DNA of 64,000 nucleotides, taken from Cyanophora paradoxa (Eukaryota > Glaucocystophyceae > Cyanophorales > Cyanophoraceae). A program made the translations under genes and the position numbers. How positions within the stretch are numbered: position 1 is the first letter of the stretch; each line of letters opens with the position of its first letter. Under the pieces are notes generated by a model that worked only from the letters and a program-made list of their open reading frames with translations, did not search any database and had not been told where the DNA came from. Location: positions 62,001 to 126,000 of the forward strand of contig QPMI01000161.1 of the NCBI GenBank assembly GCA_004431415.1, written 5' to 3'. Shown here one piece after another: positions 45,881 to 56,720 of the stretch.

Positions 45881-48800
45881 TTGCCGGTACCCCCTACCGA
45901 GCTGACCCCCCAGCCGTCGAGGGCAGCTCCAGCTGCAGTGACTCGGCACGATGCCGACGCTGCTGCCGAGCCTAGGTGCGCGTTCTCTCGATCGCGGGTG
46001 CGCCGCTCACGCGCGCCGCGCGAAGACGAGGTCCACAAGGAGATCCTGTCGTGGAGCTACTACCAGCTCGAGGCGGACGAGGGGAAGGCGAGCGCAGTAG
46101 CTAAGAGCGACCCTCCATCGCTTCGCGTACTGACAGGGCCGCCCGCTGCGTGCCGCCGCTGGCGCTCGCGCGAGCGCAGGACGTGAAGGGCATTCGCAAA
46201 GTGCCGAACACCTTCGCGTCGACGGATGAGTACCTGGAGGTCTTCGAGCCGCTGCTCATGCAGGAGTGCAAGTCCCAGATCGTGCGCGCGAAGGAGGAGG
46301 CCGGTGCGCCGCGCCGTCCCGCGCCTCGACCGATCGCGCCCCGCCAAGCGAGCGGCGCTGGGCGGCGTGCGCAGACGAGCCGCACCTGCTGCGGCTCGCG
46401 TCGGCGGAGAAAGTGCAGGCATTCGTGTACGCGCGCTTCGAGGTCCCGTGGGAGTCTGAGCAGAAGTTCGCCAACAACGACCTCGTCCTGGTGTCCCGCG
46501 AGGAGGCGCGCCGCCCCTCCCGTACCCCGCAGCTCTCGTGCGCCTGACCGTGGCGGCAGCCCGGAAAGGTCCAGAAGGTCCACGTGATCGGCCTCGTCGA
46601 GAGCGAGGCCTCCCAGGCGCGCCTGCCCCTGCCACCCCCCTCTCCGCTTCCCGTACCCCCTCTCAGGCCGCCCGGCAGCTGCTCGAGCTGCGGCTCTTCC
46701 TGAGACACAACGACGAGCGCTGCCGCGCCGTCGCCGCCTCCCTCGCCTTCAACTCCCTCTGGTATGTCACCCGGGTGCGCCCGTACCCCGCCCCCGCCCG
46801 CTGCCCCTCCCCACACCCCCCGTAAACTCAAACCCCCCCCATCCCCCCGGCAGCTGGCGAACATGGTGACGATCAACCGGGAGTACCAGTCGCTGCACGC
46901 GATCCGGGAGCTGCCGCTGGGGCCCCTCATCCTGGACCCCGTCGCCGTGCCGACCTCGGCGTCGGCCCCGCTCCACATCCCCTCCCTCATGTTCGACCGC
47001 CTCGTCGAGACCTACAACCAGTCCCAGCTCGACGCCATGCAGGCCCGCCCTCCGCCCCCTCCCCACCCGCCCCCACGCCCCGCCGCGCCGCGGCGCCGCG
47101 CTGCGCTTTGAGCTGAGCTGCGGGGCAGGCGGCGCTGAAGCGGAAGGGGTTCACGCTTATCCAGGGCCCGCCGGGGACGGGGAAGACGAAGACGATCCTG
47201 GGCCTCCTCTCCGTCCTCCTCAACTCGACGACGGTCAAGAACAGGGCCCTCGCGTCGGACCCCGACGGGGCCGGCTTCGTGGCCCCCCCGCCCCTCTCGG
47301 ACGCCGAGCGCGAGGCGGCCCTCCGCCAGCGCCGAGCCAAGTGGGCCCGCGCCATGCCCTGGATGCAGCCCGACTACGAGCCGCCGGGTGCGCCCCCCCG
47401 CCCCGCGCGCTCGCCTCCCGCCCCCGTCTCTTAGAGGAGGCGGGCGGGGCGGGCAGGGCCGGACTACGGGCCGGAGGACTTCAGCGAGGGCGTGGCGGCG
47501 TGCTACCCGCGGGCGCCCCAGACCGACAAGGCGGGTGAAGCGGGGAGGGGGCGGGGCTCCCTCCTGCTCAGGGGGTGGGGCCGCGGGGGGCAGGTGATCG
47601 AGCTGGCGACGGGGGGGGCCACGGAGCGGCCGCGGCACATCCTCGTGTGCGCCCCCTCCAACGCCGCCATCGACGAGATCGTCATCCGCCTCCTCGAGGC
47701 CCGCCCCGCCCCCCTCCCCTCCCGCCTGCGCCCTCTGAGGGGGCGGCAGGTGGGCCTCTTCAACGCCGACGGGCTCCTCTACACGCCCAACGTCATCCGC
47801 GTCGTGCGCCCGCTGGCTGCCCGCCCCGCCGCGCCGCGCCGCGCCTTGCAGAACGCGGGGGCGGCAGGGCCCGAACTACCACCCGCTGCTGAAGAACGTG
47901 GCGCTGGACAACGTCCTCCAGATGCGCCTCACCTCGGGGGTCCGCCCCCGCCCCGCCCCCCTCCCTCTTCTCCCCGCGGGGCCTGCTCACTGCTCACCCC
48001 CCGCTTCTTCCTCGCCGCCAGGCGGGGGAGCAGAACGCCGATATGCTGCGCCTCCAGGTCCGCCCTCCCCCTCCCCCACCCTCCTCCCCCCCCCTCCCCC
48101 TCCCCTTCCTCCCCCCGGCCCCCCGGGCCCGTGCGAGGGCAACGCGGACGCCGCGGCCGCCGGGGTCATCGCCGCCCTCCGCCCCGCCACCGCTAGCGCC
48201 AGCGCTGCCTGCCCGCCTCCTCGCCCTCAGGCGGCCGGGGCGGCGGCAGATCCTGAACGAGGCCTCGATCGTGGCGACGACGCTCTCCGGCTCGGGCGCC
48301 ACGCTCTTCTCCCAGGTGCCCCGCAGCCCCCTCGCCGATGCAGGCCGAAGCAGCCTCGGCTCGCCTGACAGTGGGGGCGGGGGCGGGCAGATCGCGCACG
48401 CTTTCGACACGGTGCTGCTGGACGAGGCCGGCCAGGCCGTCGAGCTCTCCACCCTCATCCCCCTCAAGGTCCCCCGCCCCCTCCCCCTCCAGCCCCCGCA
48501 CCTCCCCGCCGGGCGCGGGGCGAGCGGAGGGGCGGCGCAGTACGGCTGCGAGCGGTGCATCATGGTCGGGGACCCCAACCAGGTCCGTTGGGGAAGGGGC
48601 GGCGCTCAGGGGCCCCTCGGGAGGCACCCCGCCGGCCCCGCCCCGTGATGCAAGGGGCGGCTCCGCGAGGGAGCCCCGAGCGCCGGGCACGGGGGGCGGA
48701 GCGGGCGGGGCCCCTGCGCACCGCTGCGGCTGACCGCGGGGGTGGGCAGCTGCCGGCGACGGTCTTCTCGACGGTGGCGAAGGAGTACATGTACGAGCGC

Positions 48801-50730
48801 TCCCTCTTCAAGCGCTTCCAGGACTCCTCCTTCAAGGCCCGGCCCCCGCCCCCCTCGGGCGCGCCTGCTGCGCCGCCCTCTGAGCGGCCGCCTGCAGGTG
48901 TGGATGCTGCGGACGCAGTACCGCATGCACCCCGAGATCTCCAAGTTCCCCTCGCGCGCCTTCTACGACGGGATCCTCGAGGACGGGCCCAACATGGCCG
49001 CCACCAACGCCCAGCCCTTCCACAAGTTCCGCGTGCGCCCCGCCCCCTCCCCTCCGCCACCCGCGCCCCGGCCTCCCTCACGCAGGGCCCCCGCCCAGGC
49101 CTTCCGCCCGTACCTCTTCTACGACATGGTCTCCCAGCAGAAGCGCGCCCCCTGACACGCCAGCGCCCTCGGGCGGCGGGCTCGCTGACGGCGGGGGGCA
49201 GGACGGGAGCGACGTCGTCGTACTACAACGCCGACGAGGCCTACTTCGCGACGCTCCTCTACCGCAACCTCGCCAAGATCGCCAAGGACCCCAACGCGCG
49301 CCCCGCCCCGCCCCGCCCCGCCCCCCGGCCGCCCCCCGACGCGCCCCGCCGCAGCTGCCGCGGCGCGTGGGCGTCATCACGCCGTACAAGCAGCAGGTGG
49401 CGGAGCTCAAGAAGCAGTTCGGCAAGTTCCTGGGGCCCGAGGTCGCCGAGCAGATCGACATCAACACCGTCGTGCGGCCCCTCCCCGCCACCCCCCCCCT
49501 GCCTCCCCCGCTCAGCCGGCTCCGCTGCCCCGGCGCGCAGGACGGCTTCCAGGGGCGCGAGAAGGACATCATCCTCTTCTCCTGCGTGCGCTCCCACGCC
49601 AAGAGTGCGCCCTGCCCCTCCCGGATGCTGCCCCTCTCCCGCCCCTCGCCCCGGCCGAGGCGGCGGGGCCGCTGCAGACAAGCGGATCGGGTTCCTGGCG
49701 GACCTCCGCCGCATGAACGTCGGCATCACGCGCGCCCGCCAGGCCCGCCCCGCCCCGCCCCGCGCACGGGACCAGGGCGCTCGCCTTCGTCGCCCCGCCC
49801 GACGCCTGACGCGCCTGCGCGGCGCCGGCAGAGCCTCTTCGTGGTGGGGAACGCGCAGCAGCTGATGCACAACGAGCAGTGGTCCAAGTTCGTGCAGGAC
49901 GCCGCCGAGCGAGACTGCTGTCCGCCCCGCCCCCCGCCCCCGCCCCGCCCCGCCCCGCGCCCCACGCCCCGCGGCTCCGCCCGGCCCCGAGTCTGAGGGC
50001 CTGCGGGGGGGCAGACATCGAGGTGGAGAAGCCGCTGAAGACGTTCTTCCAGCGGATCATGGCCGCCGACCCCGCCGCCGCCGACGTCCAGGCCCGCCCC
50101 CGCCCCCGCCCCGCCCCCTCCTCGAGCTCAGAGCTAGGAGGCTCACGCGGGGGCTGGCGGCGGCAGCTGGGGGCGGAGGGGGCCGGGGACGAGGACGCGG
50201 CGCCCGAGGCGCGGTCGGCTGTGCGCGGCCTCGGCGACGCGGAGGCGGAGGGCGAGGCGGCGGGCGGCGAGGCCGACGCCGCGATGCCGGACGCCCCCAC
50301 CGAGCCCTCGCTCATCGACCTCGACGCCAAGGCAACGGGCGGGAAGCGCCCGCCGGAGCCGGCCAGCTCCGTCGGGTCCACGGGGTCGGGAGGGGCGCCG
50401 GCGCCTCCCAAGCCACGCGCCTCGCCCTCGGCCTCCCCCGGGCCCGCCGCGGCCGCGGCCGACGGCGAGGCCCCCGCCGCCGCGACCCCGGCGGGCCGGG
50501 CAAGCCCAAGGCCAGGGCCGGCCGATAGCTGTAGCGGCGCGCGGCCCCCGGGGGCCGCACGTTCGGGCCTCGCGGGCCGCGTTGCCCATAGCTCTAGTCT
50601 AGGTTTAGCGCTAGCAGTTGTAGCAGTTTCAACAGGAGCAGCAATGCACGCCTACGTGCTCCGCGCCGCGGCGGAGCTGATCCAAAGACCACGATGGGGG
50701 ATGCCATCCGAGGGGGGTATGCGAGCTTAA
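45881..50730 (+). CDS. SEN1/senataxin-like SF1B RNA-DNA helicase, many exons
   Basis: Resolves R-loops and helps terminate transcription in known relatives. Early exons: EDEVHKEILSWSYYQLEADE; KVPNTFASTDEYLEVFEPLL followed by MQECKSQIVR (about 46200-46290), the SEN1 N-terminal signature. Helicase motifs in order: FTLIQGPPGTGKTKTILGLL (about 47150-47210; motif I), ILVCAPSNAAIDEIVIRLLE (Ia), ILNEASIVATTLSGSGATLF, FDTVLLDEAGQAVELSTLIP (motif II, DEAGQ; about 48400), CIMVGDPNQ (III), MLRTQYRMHPEISKFPSRAF (IV; about 48905), RVGVITPYKQQVAELKKQFG, DGFQGREKDIILFSCVRSHA (V; about 49540) and FLADLRRMNVGITRARQ (VI; about 49690). The C-terminal exons (LFVVGNAQQLMHNEQWSKFV, EKPLKTFFQRIMAADP) lead into an Ala/Pro-rich tail. 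Start and stop are tentative; an alternative frame would end at 50528. At least 15 tiny GC-rich introns interrupt it. Confidence 0.88.
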
Positions 50731-51329
50731 GCGACAGCTGCCCGGCCGTGGGAGTTAGGCTTAGAAGTCGATCCAGCTAACTCTGCTTTACATCGGAGAC
50801 CCGGATTTGCGGTTGAGATCGGCGCGACCCCGCGGACCGACTGTGAATCGTCGCTAAGATAGATTCGGAGCCCCCGCGCGGTTAGATAGAATGCACAGCT
50901 CTGATAGCGCCGCCCGGCGTGCGGCAGCGTACGCGGGCGCGCTGGTCGCGCCCGTGCGGACGTCCCCGTCGCTGCGGCCGGCGCCGGTTTCAGGGTCCGC
51001 AGCAGCGATTACGCCGTCGGGGCGCACTCGAGCTCGGCGACGCGGCAGCGAGAGCGTGCTGAAAAGAGCGGAGCCCGAGCTTTTGGCGCGCGCGGGGCGG
51101 CGCACGACGTTCCTCGGGCATGCGGTCGGACCGCGGCCGCGGCCGGCGCCGTGCGCTTGCTTCTGCACCCCGGGGCTCAAGCCGGGCGCTCATCCCCGCT
51201 TGCAGAATGGGCGCAGCGGGCATTTCGCGCCCGTCCGTCGCGCAAGCTGGAGTCGCACTCGCATCAGCGAACATAGCAGAGCAGGCGCGCGCGGCCGCCC
51301 GCCGACGCTCCTCGCGCTGACCGCGGCGG
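50731..51329. other. Intergenic region or unrecognised 5' exons
   Basis: An open plus-strand frame starts with an ATG near 50891 (MHSSDSAARRAAAYAGALVA) and could be the first exon of the following gene, but it shows no motif. Otherwise nothing recognised. Confidence 0.35.
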
Positions 51330-53020
51330 GGCGGCGCGGTGGCAGGTGGCTGAGGAGACGCGGCGTGCGGTGGGCGAGGGGAGCGTGGTGGTGGCCGAGG
51401 GCCCCGCGCGCGTCGTCGCGACGGTGCCGCAGCCGCGGGACGAGGGCGGCGTGCTCTCGCTCCTGCCCGCCCTCATCGCGGTACGGCCAAGCAGCAGCGT
51501 TTCATCGACAAGCCCGCGGGCCTCTCGCTGACTCGCTGATCGCAGCTGCTCAAGATCCACCGCTTCTCGGCGCCGCGGATCCGGGCAGAGGGCTCGGCGG
51601 AAGGCGTCCACCTGACCTTCTCCTACCAGCCGCGGGAGCCGCACCCGGCCGCCTCGTGCCCCTGCGAGCGCCGCTTCACCGTCACCATTCGCCCGGGGCG
51701 CCCCGACGAGACGTGGACGCTCGCCTGGGAGAAGGACGGCTGGGGCGACGACGCAGCAGGTCGCCCAGGGGGCCGTGCGGCGACAGGAGCGCGAGTAAAA
51801 CTAACTGCACATCGCAGACTTTGCCACGGCGCCGGTTCTCTTCCGGGCGTTCGCCCTCATCGCCTCCGGGGCGGGGGACGCAATGAGCCTGCCCCGACTC
51901 CTCCCCCCCGAGCACCTCAGGGAGCTCGCCGACTGCGTGCGCGCCCCGTTCCTACCTTCTCGCGGGGCCTGCCAGGCTGAGGGCCGCGCAGGCCGAGCAA
52001 CTGGCGCCGCCCCCCCGGCTGGAGTGCTACGACCTGCGGCGCCCGCCCCCCGTCGACGAGGGCGACCTCTTCGTGCCCTCCGAGGCCCTCCGGGAGCGGC
52101 TGCACCCCCCTCCCGCGGGGGGCGAGGCGGCGGTGACGGGGGAGGGGAGGCTGGCGGCGAGGCTGCCGGCGCCGGCGGGCTTCCCCGTGGCGGCGCTGGC
52201 GCGGCTGCTGGGCCTCCTGCAGCCCTGGTGGCGCGCCCCCGACCCCGCCGACTTCCTCCTCCCCGCCCCCGCCCCGGGGCCCTCCACCCCCGCCTTCGCC
52301 CTGCCCCTCCCCGCCTTCACCCGCGCCTGCCTCCTCTACCCCCCGGGGGCCCTCGGGCCGCAGGCGCCGCCCCCGCCCAGCCTCCAGTTCGAGTCGCTGG
52401 GACCGGTGCACCCCTCCGACGCCGACGCGCTCGTAGGATTCCTCGCCGCCGCTCCCTGGTACCCCCCGTTTCCCCGCCTCCTCCCTTCTCCTCTCTCCTT
52501 CCCGCCCTTACGCGCGGCAGGGGTACACCCTGCGAGCACTTCGTCGACCCCCGCGCGAGTCCCGTGCGCCGCGCCCCTCGTACCCCCTCCCATCTCCACT
52601 CCCCCCCTCACCCGCCCGCCCTTTTTCTTCAGGGGGCTGCGCGGGTCGCGGTTCCTGACCACGAGCTCGAGCCGCACCTCAACGCGCGCCCCGTACCCCC
52701 CGCCACACACGCTTCGCTCCCCCGCCCCACCTCTTACCCCCTCCCGCAGGACGCGATGCGGCTCCTGCGCGATGCGGCGAACGAAGGAGGGGGCGCCGCC
52801 CTCCTCTTCGTTCGCCAGCTCGCCGCCGTGCGCCGGCGCCCGTATCCCCCCCCCTCCCCCCTCACGCCCTCTGGCAGGAGCGGGGCGCCTCGCTGCGGGC
52901 GACGGAGGCGGGGAAGCTGGAGGGGGCGGTGCGGGCGGGGCTGCGGGGGGCCTTCCCGGGGCTGGACCCCGCCGGCCGCGCCTCCCTCCCCGACCTCCTC
53001 TCCGCCCTCCGCGCAGAGTG
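51330..53020 (+). CDS. Unrecognised multi-exon host protein
   Basis: Not assignable. Coding character is suggested by consistent low-stop frames with non-random composition: RAVGEGSVVVAEGPARVVAT and EGGVLSLLPALIA (about 51360-51480); LLKIHRFSAPRIRAEGSAEG followed by VHLTFSYQPREPHP (about 51545-51650), RRFTVTIRPGRPDETWTLAW (about 51670-51730) and APVLFRAFALIASGAGDAMS (about 51830). RLECYDLRRPPPVDEGDLFV and PSEALRERLHPP (about 52015-52110) are followed by FPVAALARLLGLLQPWWRAP and FESLGPVHPSDADALVGFLA (about 52385-52450). DAMRLLRDAANEGGGAALLF (about 52751) and LEGAVRAGLRGAFPGLDPAG lead to a stop near 53020. The early part looks like a beta-rich domain. Borders are approximate. Confidence 0.4.
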
Positions 53021-53105
53021 AGCCCCCTCTCTCCTGCGCCCGCATCCCCCGCACTCCCGAGCCTTCCAATGCATCCTAGCTTTGCGGCCAGTTTCTTCTG
53101 GCGAG

Positions 53106-56100
53106 ATGACTCTAACCGTGGGAACTCCGCGCAGGCCGCGTGGCTCCCAGCGGCGGCGGGCGTTCTACACGGTGCAGGAGTTCCTGTCGAGGGCCGGCCT
53201 CGGGGCCGTCCGGGTGCCCGACGGGCAAGCCGCCCCTGACGGCTTCGGCGCGGCGTTCCTGGAGGCGGCGCCGGCCCCCGTCCCCATCGAGAAGGACGAC
53301 GACGAGGAGGAGGAGGAGGTGCTCGACGAAGAGGGGTACTACGACGAGGAGGAGGAGGGGTACGGGGGCATGGACGTCGCGGCGCAGCTCGGGGCCCACA
53401 TGGCCGAGTTCCGCGACCTTTTCTCCGGTACCCTGGAGTGCGTCGAGGGGGTATTGCTTGCGTGCAGCGGACGGATCCCGCTAACTTAAGCGCCTAGCAG
53501 CCGAGCGACGGCGGCGGGGCTGAGGGCGGGCGGGGATCCGGAGGAGGGCGAGGAGGAGTGGAGGGGCGGCGGGGAGGCGGAGGCGGGCGGGGGCGGGGAG
53601 GGCCCGCGGGGGTCGGACCCCAAGCAGTGGGGCGGCAAGGTTCGCGACCCGCTGGGGCTAGGACGCGGACCAGGGCCGGCCAGCCGCGGAGGCGGAGGGG
53701 CCGGCGAAGCTGCGGAGCACACGGAGGCGTCGCTGCGGGGGAGGCTCCAGGCTCGTTCCCAGCTGAGGCGGGTCCCCGCAGGTGAAGCTCGAGCCGGAGG
53801 AGTGCCAGCAGCGCCTCGAGTCCGTCGGCGCCATCGTCTACGCCCCCGCGCCCCCGGGGCCCGCCGGCGGCGGCATCGACTGGTGCGCCCCCGCCCTCCC
53901 GCCCCTCCACCGCTGTCTTCTTTCCCGGCACCGCCCCCTCTCCCACCCCCAACCCCCCATCTTCCGATTCATCCCCCTCCCCCAGGGGGGAGTTCCGGGG
54001 GTACGCGGGGGTGAAGAACCAGATCGAGGAGTCGCTCGTCTCCGTGTTCCAGGACGCCCCCCTCGTCCGCCGCGTGCGCCCTTCTGCCCCCGCCCGCCCC
54101 CTCCAGCCCCACCCGCCCCCTCTCCCCCAGCCCCTCCCTCGCCCCTCCACCCCCGCGCCCTGAGCCGCCCGCGGGCCAGATCGCGAAGAAGACGCGGGGC
54201 GGGGCGGGGGGCCCCGCCGTGCCCCGCGCCGTCCTATTTCAAGTGCGCCGTCCCTTCATCGGGACCTTGAGGGGCGCGTGCGGGGCGCTCTGATGCGCCG
54301 GCGGCCGCGTCTCTCGGCAGGGGGGCCCCGGGGTGGGGAAGACCCTCTGCGCCCGCATCATGGCCCAGCGCTGCTCCGCCCACATGGTCTACCTCGCAGG
54401 TGCCCCCCTCGAGCCCCCGCCCCGCGCCCGCGCGCGCTATAGCTATCGTGCCCACTTCGCGCGTCAAACCGATGACCTTCGGACGGGCCCCGCTAAGACC
54501 GCCCGTCTCCCCCGGGCCTGTTGCGCCCGCAGTCCCCCGGCGCCCTCAGACGGGCCGCCCGTTAGAGCCCCCTTTATCGTGCGATAGCGCGCGCACGCGG
54601 CGCCTGGCGCTAGCCAAAAAAGCCCAATGTGCCTGGCGTCGAGGCGAAATGTGGGGCGGCGTGGCCTGGAGCTGACGTGTGTTTGCGGGGCAGCGGAGAT
54701 GGTGCTCTCGCGGTGGCACGGGGAGAGCGAGACGGCGCTCGCCCGCGTCTTCTCCCTCGCCCGCGGCCTCGGCGACCGGGCGAGCCCCTCTCCTTCTAGC
54801 GCTCACCTTCTAGCGCTTCTTCTTCCTCCTCTTTAGGATGCTCATCATACTTCCTCGCCCCACTCCGCCGCCTTTCAAATTTGCTGCTCTCCCCCCAGCT
54901 TAGATGGCTTCGCATACCCCCCCCCCTCCCCCCCCTTCCCGAGCATCTTCAAAAACCCTGGTTGACGGCTGAGAATCGCTAGCGGCACCGCCTCCTCCTT
55001 CCCGTGCTCCCTCGGGGGAGCCCCGGCTGAGCGGGGCGGCACGCTGCGCGCTCGCGCTCGCGCGCAGGTGATCGTCTTCATCGACGAGATCGACACCCTC
55101 GTGCGCCCGCCCCTTGGTGCCCTCGCGGGTGCGAGGCTGAGCTCGGGGGGGCGGGGGCCAGGTGGTGGGGCGCGAGCGGAGCGCGGAGGCGTCGCACGGG
55201 ACGGAGGGCCGCATGCTCTCCGTCCTCCTCCGCCAGGTGCCCCGCCTCGGCACCTCGAGCGCATCGCGCCGCGCCGTCGCCCTCTAGCCTCCTTCTAGCG
55301 TGCCTTTGGATCCTCTGCCCTGCGGGCGGCGCGATGCAGCTGACCCTGACGGGGCCCGCGCCCGCGCCGGGCAGCTGGACGGCTTCGAGTCGGCGGAGAG
55401 CGACTGCGCCCTCACCCTCGTCGGGTCCGCCCCCGCCGCCCCGGCCCCGCCCCCTCCCCGTCCTCTAGATTCGAATACGTGCTGCGCGCTGCGCCCTGCG
55501 CTGCTGCTCGCTGCTCTCGAAGCTGCCTCGGGCGCCGCACGTCGCTGATCACGAGGGCGGGGCGGGGGCAGGGCGACGAACCGGCGGGAGGACCTCGACG
55601 AGGCGATGCAGTCCCGCTTCGAGGTCGTCGTCGAGGCGCGTTGCGTACCCCCGGGCGGGGCGAGGGCGGGGGGGGTACGGTGATGGCTGAGTGGCGCGCC
55701 CGCGTCGCAGTTCGGGGCCCCGGGGGAGGAGGACCGCGGTGAGATCCTGCGGGAGTACGCCAGGCGAGTCCGGATTCGAATTCGCCTAAGGCCGATCACG
55801 AGACTCTGGCGGGGCTTGGTCTGACATCGAATTCGCGGCGATGGAGCAGGCACCTGGCGGGGGAGGAGGTGGCGGGGCTCGCGAGGGCGGCGGAGGGCCT
55901 CTCCGGCCGCAACCTCCGCGACGCCGCCGTCCGCGCCGAGCGCAGGCGAGCCGCCCCCGCCCCCGCCCTCGCGATGATTCGATGGGCTTGCGGGGCGCGC
56001 TCAGGCTGGTGCACGAGCTGCGGCGGCGGCGGGAGGCGGGGCGGGAGTGCCTGGACTCGGGCCCGGGGGCGGACCCCCTGGACGGCCCCATCTCTGAGCT

Positions 56101-56260
56101 GGCGGTGGAGGACCCGGAGGACGGGACGCCGCTCCCCAGCGCCCGCCTCTACCGCTGGGCCCTCGACGAGACCCGCGCCAAGGAGCGCCTAGCCGGCGCC
56201 GAGGGGGCCCGCGGGTCGGCCCCGCGCCGGAGGCTCGGCCCCGGCACCTTCACCGCCTGA
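53106..56260 (+). CDS. AAA ATPase with acidic N-terminal domain, many exons
   Basis: A second AAA+ remodeller, different from the one at 41527. The first long exon (from about 53150) gives RAFYTVQEFLSRAGLGAVRV, then a Glu/Asp/Tyr-rich stretch (EKDDDEEEEEVLDEEGYYDE) and LGAHMAEFRDLF. Later exons: KLEPEECQQRLESVGAIVYA (about 53782), FRGYAGVKNQIEESLVSVFQ (about 53993), GGPGVGKTLCARIMAQRCSA (54320-54390; Walker A with Gly-Gly-Pro), MVLSRWHGESETALARVFSL (about 54700; pore-loop region), VIVFIDEIDTLV (about 55070; Walker B), RREDLDEAMQSRFEVVVE (about 55585) and EVAGLARAAEGLSGRNLRDA (about 55865; lid). The C-terminal exon runs LRLVHELRRRREAGRECL to RLGPGTFTA, TGA 56258-56260. The first methionine is uncertain and the DEID Walker B is intact. 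Confidence 0.75.
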
Positions 56261-56720
56261 GCCGGCCACGGGGCGGCGCGGGGCGGGACGTGTGGATTTT
56301 GGGAGAGACGGAGTGCGTTAATTTCGCCAGTGCACGTAGTTTTTTCGATTGCGTCTTTGCCGGTCCTGATCATGTCTAGATCTTGATTCATTTTGTTTCG
56401 CGAATTAAATGCATTTGATCAATGCAGTGCTTACGGAGCCACACGATCGCGAACTTAGTCTGACGCACGTCTAGCAGTACAAGTACGAGTACGGGACTCT
56501 GGATCCGGAAAGAAGCTGTAGCTTGGAATTGAAGTGCTACGTAGACCGCAGAACGCGTAGCGCAGCACTAGTTGACCCGATATTGTTGCCCCGGGCCGCT
56601 GGCTCTGCAGGACTGAAATTTACAAGCGCGCCGGCTCCGCAAGACCGTCGGGCGCGCGGGGCGGGGCCCGGCCCGGGCAAGATCTAGGGCTTCACATCTA
56701 GATTCGGACCCGGGCGAGAG
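56261..56720. other. Convergent intergenic region
   Basis: A/T-richer gap with no gene recognised, between an AAA ATPase stop (+) and a coiled-coil gene stop (-). Confidence 0.45.
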
